NCBI GenBank assembly: GCA_013138735.1
Contig: WTCE01000110.1
Coordinates: forward strand, 1 to 44,921
DNA from: Crocinitomix sp.
GTDB taxonomy: Bacteria; Bacteroidota; Bacteroidia; Flavobacteriales_D; Crocinitomicaceae
Reading direction: 5' to 3'
Length of the DNA stretch: 44,921 bases
In this document: positions 1 through 8,157 of the stretch, in pieces
Position numbering within the stretch: the first letter of the stretch is position 1
How the letters are laid out: each line of letters begins with the position of its first letter
Translations under genes and position numbers: made by a program
The notes under the pieces: generated by a model
Database searches by the model: none
What the model was told of the DNA's origin: nothing
Seen by the model: the letters and a program-made list of their open reading frames with translations, nothing else

Positions 1-61
1 CTTTGAAAAGAAAAATGAAATTTATTGATGCTTTTTTTGGAGTCTAATTCCTCTAAAATAT

Positions 62-157
62 ACAGCCTAATTTTTGTCCACTTGAAGATACTTAATTATA
101 AACAGCCTAAATTTTGTCTATTATGCCAATAATTTCATAAACGGTCTAATTCTGAAA
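62..157. repeat. Short direct repeats, about 40-base period
   Basis: The motif ACAGCCTAATTTTTGTC at 62-78 recurs at 102-118 with one change, exactly 40 bases later, and a degenerate copy (ACGGTCTAATTCTGAAAC) starts at 141. A further TCTAATTC lies at 43-50. The tract lies just downstream of the lipoprotein gene stop at 201. No coding frame explains it. It may be a small intergenic repeat or leftover 3' untranslated region; function unknown. Confidence 0.5.
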
Positions 158-179
158 CTGAAAATTAGTAAATTATTGG
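126..179. repeat. Inverted repeat downstream of lipoprotein gene
   Basis: CCAATAATTT (126-135) and AAATTATTGG (170-179) are perfect 10-base inverted arms, with inner arms CTAATT (146-151) and AATTAG (163-168). It lies 20 bases past the stop of the minus-strand lipoprotein gene, where a transcription end is expected, but no strong T-run follows, so a terminator call is uncertain. Confidence 0.45.
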
Positions 180-200
180 GAATTATCGTCTTGTTAAAGT

Positions 201-1622
201 TCAATTAATAGTGTTTATTTCAGCCTTCAATTCACTTAAATTAAAAGGTTGAAAATCATCTAAAGTAATTGTTTGGTTATTGGTGTTTGCCTCTTGAATA
301 CAAAGTTGTGGTTGTCCATCAATATTTTGTATACCAATTATTTTCACTTGGGCATTTAAAGGAATTTGGCTGAAGGCATATTGTTTCTCATTTTTTACGC
401 CTTGCATAATGCTTCGAATATCTTTAAAGATCAAATAGGTACTTAATGGATTGTCATTCTCGCAATTGACATAAAGGTCCTCTTTTGTTTCATTGGTTTC
501 CCAAAATCGATCACAATTAATCCAACCCAATTTAGATGCGCCCATTACATAAAATGCGAGTTCTCCTTGGTCAACATCCTCAAGAATTTCTTCGGTGTCA
601 TATTGTTCTTCAAATGATTCAGAATAGTTTTCGTAATCATGTGTTAAGTGCGTTCCAAACCCAAGATTAAAGGTGCTCTTTTGGTTTGGGTTCCCCATGC
701 CATTCATATCCAATGGTGGCCACGTTCTCAAAAATTCTTGTGCTAAACTATCAAATTGTTGATTGTTTGATTCAATCGTATTAATGCTTTCAAGCTCGCC
801 TTTTTTATCGAATCCTAACTCGTATTTAACTTCAATTTCAAAATTGTACTCACACAAGGTCTTTTTCATTTCAGGCGGTAAAATAAAATTGGTTTTAACA
901 TATGAAAAAATATCTCCTAGGCCGTTTTGAAATTCCCATTCAACTGGATAATCTCTCAATTTACCCGTATATAGACTAATTCTAGTTTCGCAAATGGTTG
1001 TAATAACTCCAGATGCAGGCAAGGTTAATTGGCCCGCTTGGGCATTAGAACTGGGTTGACTTTCTTCCGGTTCAGAATCATCACTAATTGTCCAATTCAT
1101 ATTATTAGCACTATCTCGGTCACCATAGAACAAATCCATCTCGTTTAAATTCTCATTTCTCGGAAAATAAATTTTATAATTTTCATTCGATTTTATTCGA
1201 ACTTCTGATCCTCCAGAGGTTGCCGTAACATGAATCATTCCTCCTGTTTCCAGCAAATCACCATTACTTGTGGTTGTCAAATTTTCACCAATAAAATCTG
1301 CATATTCATAACACTCTTTTACAGAAATTTCAATACTTGAACTAGGTTCTTCCAAGTTTGAAAAAGCGAAACAATTTTTAGGAAAAAAGAGTTGTGTTCC
1401 CTTTTCGCATTCAATTAAAGTATCCTTTGTAGGATCAATAGAATAGGTGCTTGGTTCAACTGCTAAAAACGATTGAATTTCATCTAACTTATTGTTTTGA
1501 ATTGTGTCTACTAAAATGTTGGCCTCGGTTGCTGCTGGATTTACATCACCATTACATCCAGACATTCCAAATGCAACGATTATTAAGCTTGCAAAACCTA
1601 CCATTAAATTGCGTTGCTTCAT
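201..1622 (-). CDS. Lipoprotein of unknown function with a TTSxGxLLxxGGMI module
   Basis: A 473-residue protein with a lipoprotein signal peptide (hydrophobic residues 8-20, lipobox ending MSGC at about residue 23), so it should be anchored in the envelope. Residues about 65-150 form a module seen in other Bacteroidota envelope proteins: a 'GTQLFFPKNCF' segment, then an acidic 'ISVKEC' strand, then TTTSNGDLLETGGMI. The rest is a beta-rich region and an acidic stretch near 315-350. It starts 2 bases after the stop of the DUF4349 gene, so the two are probably one transcript and may act together at the membrane. The same module, in diverged form, appears in the OmpA-family protein at 28768-29961. 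Biochemical role unknown. Confidence 0.85.
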   Translation of the reverse strand: MKQRNLMVGFASLIIVAFGMSGCNGDVNPAATEANILVDTIQNNKLDEIQSFLAVEPSTYSIDPTKDTLIECEKGTQLFFPKNCFAFSNLEEPSSSIEISVKECYEYADFIGENLTTTSNGDLLETGGMIHVTATSGGSEVRIKSNENYKIYFPRNENLNEMDLFYGDRDSANNMNWTISDDSEPEESQPSSNAQAGQLTLPASGVITTICETRISLYTGKLRDYPVEWEFQNGLGDIFSYVKTNFILPPEMKKTLCEYNFEIEVKYELGFDKKGELESINTIESNNQQFDSLAQEFLRTWPPLDMNGMGNPNQKSTFNLGFGTHLTHDYENYSESFEEQYDTEEILEDVDQGELAFYVMGASKLGWINCDRFWETNETKEDLYVNCENDNPLSTYLIFKDIRSIMQGVKNEKQYAFSQIPLNAQVKIIGIQNIDGQPQLCIQEANTNNQTITLDDFQPFNLSELKAEINTIN

Positions 1623-1624
1623 TT

Positions 1625-2539
1625 TTATTTCTCCTTATTCCCCTTTTTAAAGGATTTAACAAAATCAATTATATTTTTGCGCTTTTCAAAAACATAGACC
1701 AAACAATATACACCAATCGTTATAAAGAAAAGAATTGAAATTACTCTCAAATACCAAGCAATGGTCCATTCTAACGCAACCTTTGCACGGTGATAGAAAG
1801 AAACGCTGACAATGCGTGCCGCTTTAGTTTCTGCTAAAGAAAATTGAATTGTGCAAAAGGCATTCGATTCATCAAAATCTCCCAAATTAACGCCCAATTG
1901 TTGCAAGTTTTCTTCTATTTCTAAAATTCTATTTTCAAGGTTAATGTATTCATCAATTCGGCCATTTTTTTCTTTGAAAACAATGAGTGAAGCAAGCGTT
2001 TTTTCTAACGAAGCTTTTCTAGCGTTTAATTCTAGATAATCGTTCGTTTTATCATTTTTGATGATCTCTTTTGAGTGGGTCTTACCAATTTTGATTAAAA
2101 TATTGTAAAGTGTGTCAAAATTGGCGGGTGGCACACCAATTTGTAATTGCAGCTTTCGGTGATCATCATTACCGGTTTTACGCTCGTACTGCACAATTCC
2201 AAAATTACTTTCAACTTTGTTTCTAACATAGGTTTCATCTTCGTCAAACTGCTTAGATGAGGTGTTCACTTCGGCAATTTTTTCATACTTCTGATCAACT
2301 CCGCTAGATGCTGTGAGTCCCTGATCCATATCCATGTCAAACTTGCCAGATTTATAGCCGTCCGAGGCATAATTCTTCTTATTGTCACTTGAGAAACTGT
2401 CAAAATAAATCTCGTCTTCAATGACTGAATCAACATCTAAGGTATAGCCATAGCCTATTCTAAATACAAAGAGTAGTGCAAAAACAATGAAGAGGATAAA
2501 ATAAATGCGTTTGGCTTTTTTCGAAAGGAGGCGAGACAT
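1625..2539 (-). CDS. DUF4349 domain membrane protein
   Basis: A 304-residue protein. Residues about 12-32 are an N-terminal membrane segment and residues about 257-285 a second one, with the middle predicted outside the cytoplasm. The middle holds the features of DUF4349: a 'NFGIVQYERKTG' strand, 'LQIGVPPANFDTLYNIL', then a coiled-coil hairpin (DYLELNARKASLEKTL ... YINLENRILEIEENLQQL). Family members are envelope proteins of unknown function; many have a lipobox in place of the first membrane helix seen here. First gene of a two-gene unit with the downstream lipoprotein (2-base gap). A weak TATATTG box lies at 2557-2563. Confidence 0.85.
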   Translation of the reverse strand: MSRLLSKKAKRIYFILFIVFALLFVFRIGYGYTLDVDSVIEDEIYFDSFSSDNKKNYASDGYKSGKFDMDMDQGLTASSGVDQKYEKIAEVNTSSKQFDEDETYVRNKVESNFGIVQYERKTGNDDHRKLQLQIGVPPANFDTLYNILIKIGKTHSKEIIKNDKTNDYLELNARKASLEKTLASLIVFKEKNGRIDEYINLENRILEIEENLQQLGVNLGDFDESNAFCTIQFSLAETKAARIVSVSFYHRAKVALEWTIAWYLRVISILFFITIGVYCLVYVFEKRKNIIDFVKSFKKGNKEK

Positions 2540-2734
2540 AGGAATAGGTTTTTAAGCAATATAAATGAAAAGCCTGAGAATGTGAGAATTGCACTGTGAT
2601 TGCCAAGTGATTTTAACATTTTTTAGCAATCCGTAAATTACTTAACGCTTAGTCATCTACCAGAATTTATTCTAATAAGCCGTGACCCGTATCTTCCGAA
2701 TCATCTTTAGAAACAAGTCTCAATGGAGCTTACA

Positions 2735-2768
2735 TGAAAAAAGAGCATTGGTTTTGACGCAATGCTCT
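2735..2768 (-). terminator. Intrinsic terminator of the ten-gene operon
   Basis: AGAGCATTG (2742-2750) and CAATGCTCT (2760-2768) form a perfect 9-base stem with a 9-base loop. On the minus strand it is followed by a run of six T. It lies 66 bases past the stop of the last operon gene (2834), the expected place for the end of the transcript. Confidence 0.85.
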
Positions 2769-2783
2769 AGTAAGTAACTGGAC

Positions 2784-2805
2784 AGACCTAAATTTCTTCA
2801 GGTCT
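2784..2805. other. Second small hairpin before the terminator
   Basis: AGACCT (2784-2789) and AGGTCT (2800-2805) can pair across a 10-base loop. It sits between the operon's last stop codon and the main terminator, with no T-run after it. It could stabilise the 3' end of the mRNA; this is only inference. Confidence 0.35.
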
Positions 2806-2833
2806 TTCCGTTACGTCTTTTTATAACTTATGG

Positions 2834-3445
2834 CTATAGTTCTATTTGCACTGTGTCTCCTAATTTTGAAATAGTTCCTGGGTCAGGAATTTGATTCGTT
2901 ACCGCTCCTGATCCGGTATCCGTTAAAACTTCTACTTCTAAACCAAATTGATTCAATAACTCAGTAGCAGCTTCTAACGACAAGGTATCTAATGTTGGAA
3001 CAACACGAATATCTGCAATAGCTGCAGCTGGTGGAACCGGAACTATTTTGAATTTTAATTTTGTTGCCGCATTTACGTTCATGTTATACTTGTTTGTATT
3101 AGAAGCATTGAGTGGCGACACATATACCTTGGTAGCACCTACTACTTTTTTAGTCAAGCTTTGCAAGGGACCCGAAGTTGTTGGTGCCGTGCCAGATAAT
3201 GCTAATGATATAGTTGCTTCAACCTCAGTTTCAGGTAAGGCGTAAAAAGTGGGCTGATATCCAATATCTCTCAGTTGCGTCAATAACTCATCTCCACCTT
3301 CTGAATAGATTGCTAATGTTTGCGCTAATGAACCTGCGTCCAAAGCTGCTTGGGCATCTGCTACTCCCTCGCCAATTGATGAAATTAACTCTCCAAGTGG
3401 AGTAGCTAAAACATCTTTCATAAAATCCAACGAATTATTTGCCAT
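2834..3445 (-). CDS. Operon paralogue with C-terminal PASTA domain
   Basis: A 203-residue protein without signal peptide or membrane segment. It carries the cluster family's three motifs: helix 'IGEGVADAQAALDAGS' (about residues 23-38), 'IGYQPTFYALPETEVE' (about 61-76), and a degenerate third motif 'YNMNVNAATKLKFKIVPVPP' (about 118-137). Fused after this is one PASTA domain (about 147-203), recognised by VVPTLDTLSLEAATELL, the 'GAVTNQIPDPGT' turn and the ending 'LGDTVQIEL'. PASTA domains are known from penicillin-binding proteins and Ser/Thr kinases, where they lie outside the membrane and bind cell-wall material, so their presence on a leaderless protein is odd. Last gene of the operon, 11 bases after the preceding gene. 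Function unknown. Confidence 0.85.
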   Translation of the reverse strand: MANNSLDFMKDVLATPLGELISSIGEGVADAQAALDAGSLAQTLAIYSEGGDELLTQLRDIGYQPTFYALPETEVEATISLALSGTAPTTSGPLQSLTKKVVGATKVYVSPLNASNTNKYNMNVNAATKLKFKIVPVPPAAAIADIRVVPTLDTLSLEAATELLNQFGLEVEVLTDTGSGAVTNQIPDPGTISKLGDTVQIEL

Positions 3446-3456
3446 GGTTCCTTTTT

Positions 3457-4854
3457 TTAATTAAAATTTTCTGTGTCTTTTGCGAAGATGACCGTAATGG
3501 TATCTCCAACGTTCACTTCTTCACCAGCTCCTGGTGTCTGTTTAAATGCTTGTCCAATTGTCATAGTTGTAGATGCTTGATAAATTGGATTTAAAACTAA
3601 TCCGAAAGCAGTTAGTCGCTTTCGTGTTGCCGTTTCTGTTAATCCATTTACTTTTGGCATAATCAACTCTGTCGGTGGATTTTTAATTGGTTCTTGCGAT
3701 ATAATATCTAAGTGGACTTCGCTTATCGTGCCATCTTGCACATAATCTGCTCTTGCCGAATCAATGAGTTGGAGTTTGAATCCATCTCCATCATTTTTAA
3801 TATGTGTTTTAAGGTTCAAGGAGAGGTTAGATACAGCAAATCGTCCGCCAATAGATTCATCTGTAGCGGTTTCTAATTCACTTACGATAGCCTTGTAAAC
3901 TTCATTGGCTGGAGTTGCATCCCGTGTTAAAATATCGATTTTCTCTGCTTCTAAACGCTCTATGACAACTTTGCATTCAGCCACTTTTCCTTGTTCTATT
4001 TTAAGTGCTTCATTGATTTTTATACCGTTTGCTCTTTCAATTTCCAAAGCCTTTCCAAGTTCAATTATTTTGCCTTCGGCGGCTTCAAGAGTTTTTTTGA
4101 CTTCTAAAAGATTGAGTTTTTCAGCTTCCAAAGCTTTTGTCACTTCTAAGACTTTGTCTTTTTCGACACTTAGAGCATTTACAAGATCATCTACTTTCGC
4201 TCTTTCATCCACTAACTGCGCATCTCTAATTACAATGGTATCTAAAAGCTCTTTTATTTTAGCATCATTGGCTTCATATTCATCATCTTTTGGACGGACG
4301 AAAACTGTATGGCCATCCACGGTATATTCGAGTAATCGTTCTGTTTGATTTAAAGCTGCTTGTAATGCTGGGAAAAGCGGGTTATCTTTATTAGGTAGAG
4401 GCAGTGAGATCAAGTCGTATTCAAGGGGTGGGAAACGGCCTTTGATTTCTCGCTTAACATTAAAAGGCTCAATAAACCAGTTTGATCCATAATCAATTTC
4501 GATAACATTCTGTAAGCGAATCACTTGAAGATTTATGATTCCACCAAGCCCAATAACTTGTGCTGGTAAATCTGGATCTGGTGAAAGTAATGATACCCTT
4601 GTTGTTGGTAAATTACCACTTGCCAATGCCTGATAAATTGGAGCGAATGTTTCATTCGTTCTTATTTCATCCGATTTCAAATCTATTTCAGCACTATATT
4701 TACCTCGCGCTACCCTTGTCGAAGGAATGATAACTGTCCAAACCTTCTCAGCAACATTGAAGTATTCTATTTTAAGTTGTAAACCAGTGATATTTTTATC
4801 GCCTTTGTTTTTTAAGGCGCCTAAAAATTTTATGGTTGGGTCTATAATTTCCAT
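3457..4854 (-). CDS. Coiled-coil protein with C-terminal PASTA domain
   Basis: A 465-residue protein with no signal peptide. Residues 1-185 are a beta-rich domain I do not recognise. Residues about 190-312 are a long heptad coiled coil rich in L, E and K (for example LEAEKLNLLEVKKTLEAAEG). Residues about 320-390 form a second unrecognised domain containing 'FAVSNLSLNLKTHI', which recalls the middle strands of the neighbouring paralogues. Residues about 395-461 are a PASTA domain ('MPKVNGLTETATRKRLTAFG', then QTPGAGEEVNVGDTI). It is probably a structural, elongated subunit; the coiled coil suggests self-association. Starts 23 bases after the upstream gene of the same operon. Confidence 0.85.
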   Translation of the reverse strand: MEIIDPTIKFLGALKNKGDKNITGLQLKIEYFNVAEKVWTVIIPSTRVARGKYSAEIDLKSDEIRTNETFAPIYQALASGNLPTTRVSLLSPDPDLPAQVIGLGGIINLQVIRLQNVIEIDYGSNWFIEPFNVKREIKGRFPPLEYDLISLPLPNKDNPLFPALQAALNQTERLLEYTVDGHTVFVRPKDDEYEANDAKIKELLDTIVIRDAQLVDERAKVDDLVNALSVEKDKVLEVTKALEAEKLNLLEVKKTLEAAEGKIIELGKALEIERANGIKINEALKIEQGKVAECKVVIERLEAEKIDILTRDATPANEVYKAIVSELETATDESIGGRFAVSNLSLNLKTHIKNDGDGFKLQLIDSARADYVQDGTISEVHLDIISQEPIKNPPTELIMPKVNGLTETATRKRLTAFGLVLNPIYQASTTMTIGQAFKQTPGAGEEVNVGDTITVIFAKDTENFN

Positions 4855-4877
4855 TTTTTAATCAAATAATGCGTGAA

Positions 4878-5540
4878 TTAAAATTTACTTAAAGAGACTG
4901 ATTTATTTACGGTCCCGATATTAACAGCAAGAACATAAAATTGACCTGCATCAAATTCTGTTTTAGGAATGTTAACAGTCGTTTTCGCAATACCATCTAC
5001 ATCTGTGCTCACTTCAGCAATCGAGAATGTAGGTGCCGTAACTGCAGTTCCGCCGTTAATTTCCAATGAAGTTTCCTCATCAAAATTAAACTCGACGGTT
5101 GAACCGGGTAATTTTTCACCAACCGAATTTTTCACTTCTGCTTCTAATTCAATGTTATAAAATGTACCATCCAAAACAGGCTCCGCAGTTTTAACTTGAA
5201 TAATTGTTTGGGGTAAACCCTCGTTTGGTACAGTTGCCACAAACCTGCCCGTAACAGAACTATAGATCTCCGTTTTTGAAGTATTACTGCTCGTTAATTT
5301 GGCAGGTGAAAATTTTAAAACACTTCTGGTTTTATGATTATCATCTGTAACCGTTTGAAATTCTGAAGTAACCTGTAAACTAAAATCCAAATAAGGTACA
5401 TGGTAAATTGTATTGGGTCTTCCAAAAGAATCGTAAGGAGCAATGTCCCTTAAGTTTCGTTGTGCATCACTTAATCCATCCGCAATTCCTTCGAGGATGT
5501 CTTGTAATGCAAATGCTGTTATATCAGTTTGAGAACTCAT
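4878..5540 (-). CDS. Operon protein with AQ-helix and Ig-like domain
   Basis: A 220-residue leaderless protein. The N-terminal part (about residues 8-65) is a shortened version of the cluster family: 'ILEGIADGLSDAQRNL' corresponds to the GxAxAQxxLD helix and 'YHVPYLDFSLQVTSEF' to the PTFY strand. The second half (about 112-220) looks like a bacterial Ig-like domain of the invasin Big_1 type: 'AEVKNSVGEKLPGSTVEFNF' followed by STDVDGIAKTTVNI. Such domains are usually adhesive or structural and outside the cell. Three bases separate it from the upstream coiled-coil gene, implying translational coupling. Specific role unknown. Confidence 0.8.
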   Translation of the reverse strand: MSSQTDITAFALQDILEGIADGLSDAQRNLRDIAPYDSFGRPNTIYHVPYLDFSLQVTSEFQTVTDDNHKTRSVLKFSPAKLTSSNTSKTEIYSSVTGRFVATVPNEGLPQTIIQVKTAEPVLDGTFYNIELEAEVKNSVGEKLPGSTVEFNFDEETSLEINGGTAVTAPTFSIAEVSTDVDGIAKTTVNIPKTEFDAGQFYVLAVNIGTVNKSVSLSKF

Positions 5541-5543
5541 AAT

Positions 5544-6716
5544 TTAAAATCTCTCTTTTTTTTGTCGTTTTCGTTGTTCTTTTTTCGTTTCGCGTTTTTC
5601 TTCTTCTTTGCGCTCAGCATCTCTCTCTGCTTTTTGTTCTTCTTTGCGTTTGGCTTTGCGCTCTTCTTCCCGTTTTTCAGCCTTTTTTTTAGCTGAAAGT
5701 TGTTCTTTTAAAGCACTGCGTTTTTCATCTAATTCTTCCAATGTGTTTTTATTTACATTGAGTAATTTATCTCTTCGTGCCTCATACTTTGATTTGGCAC
5801 GATTGAGTTCTTTGTATTTGTTTTTTACTTTGTCCTTCGCTTTTGCCCACTTCTGATCTAGTTTTTCGCCGCCACGTTTTTTATTAAACGATTCGGTCAT
5901 CTTTTCCATTTTCTTACCCACCTTCGAATCTGTCAAAAAGCGATCTTTGACTTTAGAAATCTCACCTCTTAAATCTGGAACATCAGATGTATCACCGCCA
6001 CTTTCTGTACCAAATCGATCGAGATCTTTTTGGAGATTATCTATCGAATCGTTAAAACGAGAAACTTCTTTTTTTGCATTTTTAAATTTGCTTTCAAGTT
6101 TTTCTTTTTTCGCCAGCCAGTCGTCTTTCTTTTTTTTGACAGTTTTCACTTTTTTACTAAGCTTGTCAAAAGTTTCCTTTTTGCGCTTTAAACCACTTGG
6201 TACTTTTTCTTTGACTTTTTTCTCAAAGGTTTCTTGCTTTTCTTTCTTTTTGCCGCTGAATTCATCCTTCTTTTTAGTCAATTTTTCAGCGAATCGTGGC
6301 GTTGGAATCTCAGTCCCTAATGGTGTAGCGTTGCTACTATTTACAAGGCTAGAAAGACCAGTTGGAGCTTGGCGCTCATTTCCTTGACTTTTTTTCAAGG
6401 CTTCAAGTGCTTTTTTCCGATTGGCGTCCCATGCATTTATTTCCTTTTTCTTTTCAGAAATAGAAGGAATTTCTCCTAATTTTTCTTGAATTTGATTTCC
6501 AAAATTCCCAAAATCAGATTGCCCTGTCAATGCGCCCATTTTCTTTTCAAGCGCTTGCCGTTCAGTCATTAATTTTTTAAGCGTGCTATTTTGCTCTAAA
6601 GCCTCCTCTAATGGGTTTGCTTTAGACGCCTTTTCAAAAAATCCGTCATCTGCTAAAGGAGCCTTCTTTTTTTTCGGCTCCTTATCTGCAAATGTTTTCC
6701 AACTTTTAGCTTTCAT
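5544..6716 (-). CDS. Lysine/glutamate-rich coiled-coil protein
   Basis: A 390-residue protein of extreme composition: lysine and glutamate dominate, hydrophobic residues are sparse, and most of it is predicted helical or coiled coil. A less charged linker 'SSLVNSSNATPLGTEIPTPR' lies near residues 122-141. The C-terminal 60 residues are almost only K, R, E and A and end strongly basic. No enzyme or membrane motif is visible. Low complexity makes homology by eye unsafe, but the frame is fully open between tightly spaced operon genes (12 bases after one, 3 before the next), so it is a real gene. It might be a filament, scaffold or nucleic-acid-binding subunit. Confidence 0.8.
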   Translation of the reverse strand: MKAKSWKTFADKEPKKKKAPLADDGFFEKASKANPLEEALEQNSTLKKLMTERQALEKKMGALTGQSDFGNFGNQIQEKLGEIPSISEKKKEINAWDANRKKALEALKKSQGNERQAPTGLSSLVNSSNATPLGTEIPTPRFAEKLTKKKDEFSGKKKEKQETFEKKVKEKVPSGLKRKKETFDKLSKKVKTVKKKKDDWLAKKEKLESKFKNAKKEVSRFNDSIDNLQKDLDRFGTESGGDTSDVPDLRGEISKVKDRFLTDSKVGKKMEKMTESFNKKRGGEKLDQKWAKAKDKVKNKYKELNRAKSKYEARRDKLLNVNKNTLEELDEKRSALKEQLSAKKKAEKREEERKAKRKEEQKAERDAERKEEEKRETKKEQRKRQKKERF

Positions 6717-6728
6717 TAATCCTTAGTT

Positions 6729-7223
6729 CTAAATAGATGGTGGTGGTGGATTCAATACATCCAATTCACTTCTGATAAGTTCTTCTAAAATTGCTGGGGC
6801 AGGTACTGTCACTAGTTTAGTCCGCATAAGTGAACTTCCCTCAGCCGAGTATTGGTATTTTTGCGAGTAAGCTGCACCAACTGCTGCTGCTGATAAAAAA
6901 CCGACTTTCACATCAGCGGATACACCAGAATTGCTAGTTGAAGATCGCATACTAATTGCAATTTTTAACTCAATTACTGTATCTACAAATTGATAAAATG
7001 TTGGTGTAAATCCCAATCCCAATAAACTGAATTCAGTTCCTCCAGCTGTTAATTGGATTAATGCTGCGGGATCATTTGACCCGTCTTCTTTCAACCCTGC
7101 CATGAATTTTGTAATTTTCATGGAGACTTTGTCTAATTCAAACTGTGCTTCAGCAATACCAACCCCTAAACTTTTCACCATTTCTGGGAAAGGGGCATTC
7201 AATAATTCTTGTCCTATGGCCAT
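6729..7223 (-). CDS. Cluster-family paralogue, minimal form (164 aa)
   Basis: The simplest full copy of the repeated family. Motif 1, 'LGVGIAEAQFELDKVSMKI', lies at about residues 19-37; motif 2, 'LGLGFTPTFYQFVDTVIELK', at about 68-87; motif 3, 'YSAEGSSLMRTKLVTVPAPA', at about 124-143. The segment between motifs 2 and 3 is small-residue rich (S, A, G, V). No signal peptide. The plan (amphipathic N-terminal helix, central strands, serine/glycine-rich loop, C-terminal strand and helix) resembles DUF2589-type proteins, whose function is unknown; that link is my inference. Very close to the next gene upstream (7302-8126), which suggests recent duplication. Confidence 0.85.
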   Translation of the reverse strand: MAIGQELLNAPFPEMVKSLGVGIAEAQFELDKVSMKITKFMAGLKEDGSNDPAALIQLTAGGTEFSLLGLGFTPTFYQFVDTVIELKIAISMRSSTSNSGVSADVKVGFLSAAAVGAAYSQKYQYSAEGSSLMRTKLVTVPAPAILEELIRSELDVLNPPPPSI

Positions 7224-7259
7224 AATGTTATTCGTTTAATTGATAAATAATAAGAATTT

Positions 7260-7292
7260 AATCTGTGACGAAACAACGTTTCATCACAGATT
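7260..7292. other. Strong intra-operon hairpin
   Basis: AATCTGTGA (7260-7268) pairs with TCACAGATT (7284-7292), and after one mismatch GAAAC (7270-7274) pairs with GTTTC (7278-7282) around a 3-base loop. It fills the only large gap (78 bases) inside the operon, between two near-paralogues. On the minus strand a moderately T-rich stretch follows, so it may be an attenuator or an mRNA processing/stability element that sets different levels for upstream and downstream genes. Confidence 0.7.
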
Positions 7293-7301
7293 ACTATCAT
7301 T

Positions 7302-8126
7302 TTATACAACGACCACTGGAACAGGTGTTGGCTCAGTAATTTTTGACTCCTGTAATTGAAGACGAATTCTTTCTTCTAAGATAGCTGGTGGTGGAACAGG
7401 AGCTAATTTAGTACGTAATAAGCTAGATCCCTCAGCTGAATAACTGTACTTCGAAGCATAAGTAGCGTTCACTTGACTTGTAGTAATAGTTCTGTTCTTG
7501 TTCTTTTTACCTAATTTCCGTCTTCGTCTTCCTAATGTTTTCGTCTTAGTCACTGACTTTCCTCCACTACTCGAACTTCTAACTGTTGCAGCCTCTTGCG
7601 TAAAGCTGATGGCGATTCTAACTTCAATGATAGTATCAACGAATTGATAAAAAGTTGGGGTAAAGCCAAGTTCTAACATTGAAAGACGAACTGGAACCGA
7701 AATTAACGTATCGGCATTCGCAGCAGCCGCGAGCACAGCAATTGCGCCTGTCATTTGCAAGTCTGTAACACCCGAGTCGGTAATATCAGCAATTGCGGTA
7801 ATACCATCACTTTCTAAATAATCGAAACTGGTATTTAACATTTTTCCTGCTAGAATTCTTTTAAATCCTAAATCAGCTGAATTAAAAAGCGCGATTGAAG
7901 CATTGAAGGTAATTGATTCGTTACCAAAAAATACGCGACTATCTTCAAATGTAATATTTCCAGCGTCGTCTGTAATGGTGCTTAATCCCCCCATCATCTC
8001 GGCGACCTCTATCGAATTTTCATCTAATTTAATTTGTGCTTCCGCTATTGCGAATGCCATTTCTCTAATCATATCCCCCATAGGGACGTCTAGTAGTTGT
8101 TGACCAACTGAATCACTAATTGCCAT
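7302..8126 (-). CDS. Cluster-family paralogue with basic insert (274 aa)
   Basis: Motif 1 is 'MAFAIAEAQIKLDENSIEVA' (about residues 19-38), motif 2 'LELGFTPTFYQFVDTIIEVR' (about 150-169), motif 3 'YSAEGSSLLRTKLAPVPPPA' (about 227-246). Relative to the 164-residue neighbour it has about 90 extra residues between motifs 1 and 2, including a partial second 'ADLGFKRI' segment. Between motifs 2 and 3 it carries a strongly basic patch (TKTLGRRRRKLGKKNKNR, about residues 193-210), which could bind nucleic acid, acidic partners or membrane lipid. No signal peptide. Starts 31 bases after the preceding gene; followed by the strong hairpin at 7260-7292. Confidence 0.85.
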   Translation of the reverse strand: MAISDSVGQQLLDVPMGDMIREMAFAIAEAQIKLDENSIEVAEMMGGLSTITDDAGNITFEDSRVFFGNESITFNASIALFNSADLGFKRILAGKMLNTSFDYLESDGITAIADITDSGVTDLQMTGAIAVLAAAANADTLISVPVRLSMLELGFTPTFYQFVDTIIEVRIAISFTQEAATVRSSSSGGKSVTKTKTLGRRRRKLGKKNKNRTITTSQVNATYASKYSYSAEGSSLLRTKLAPVPPPAILEERIRLQLQESKITEPTPVPVVVV

Positions 8127-8157
8127 AATTGTTTTGTTTTAATGGTTAATGTTTTTT

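Noticed and set aside
5608-6387. Long plus-strand open frames opposite the K/E-rich gene, rich in Ser, Phe and Leu
   Set aside because: These are antisense shadows of AAA/GAA codons (TTT/TTC on the other strand) and do not fit neighbouring gene order.
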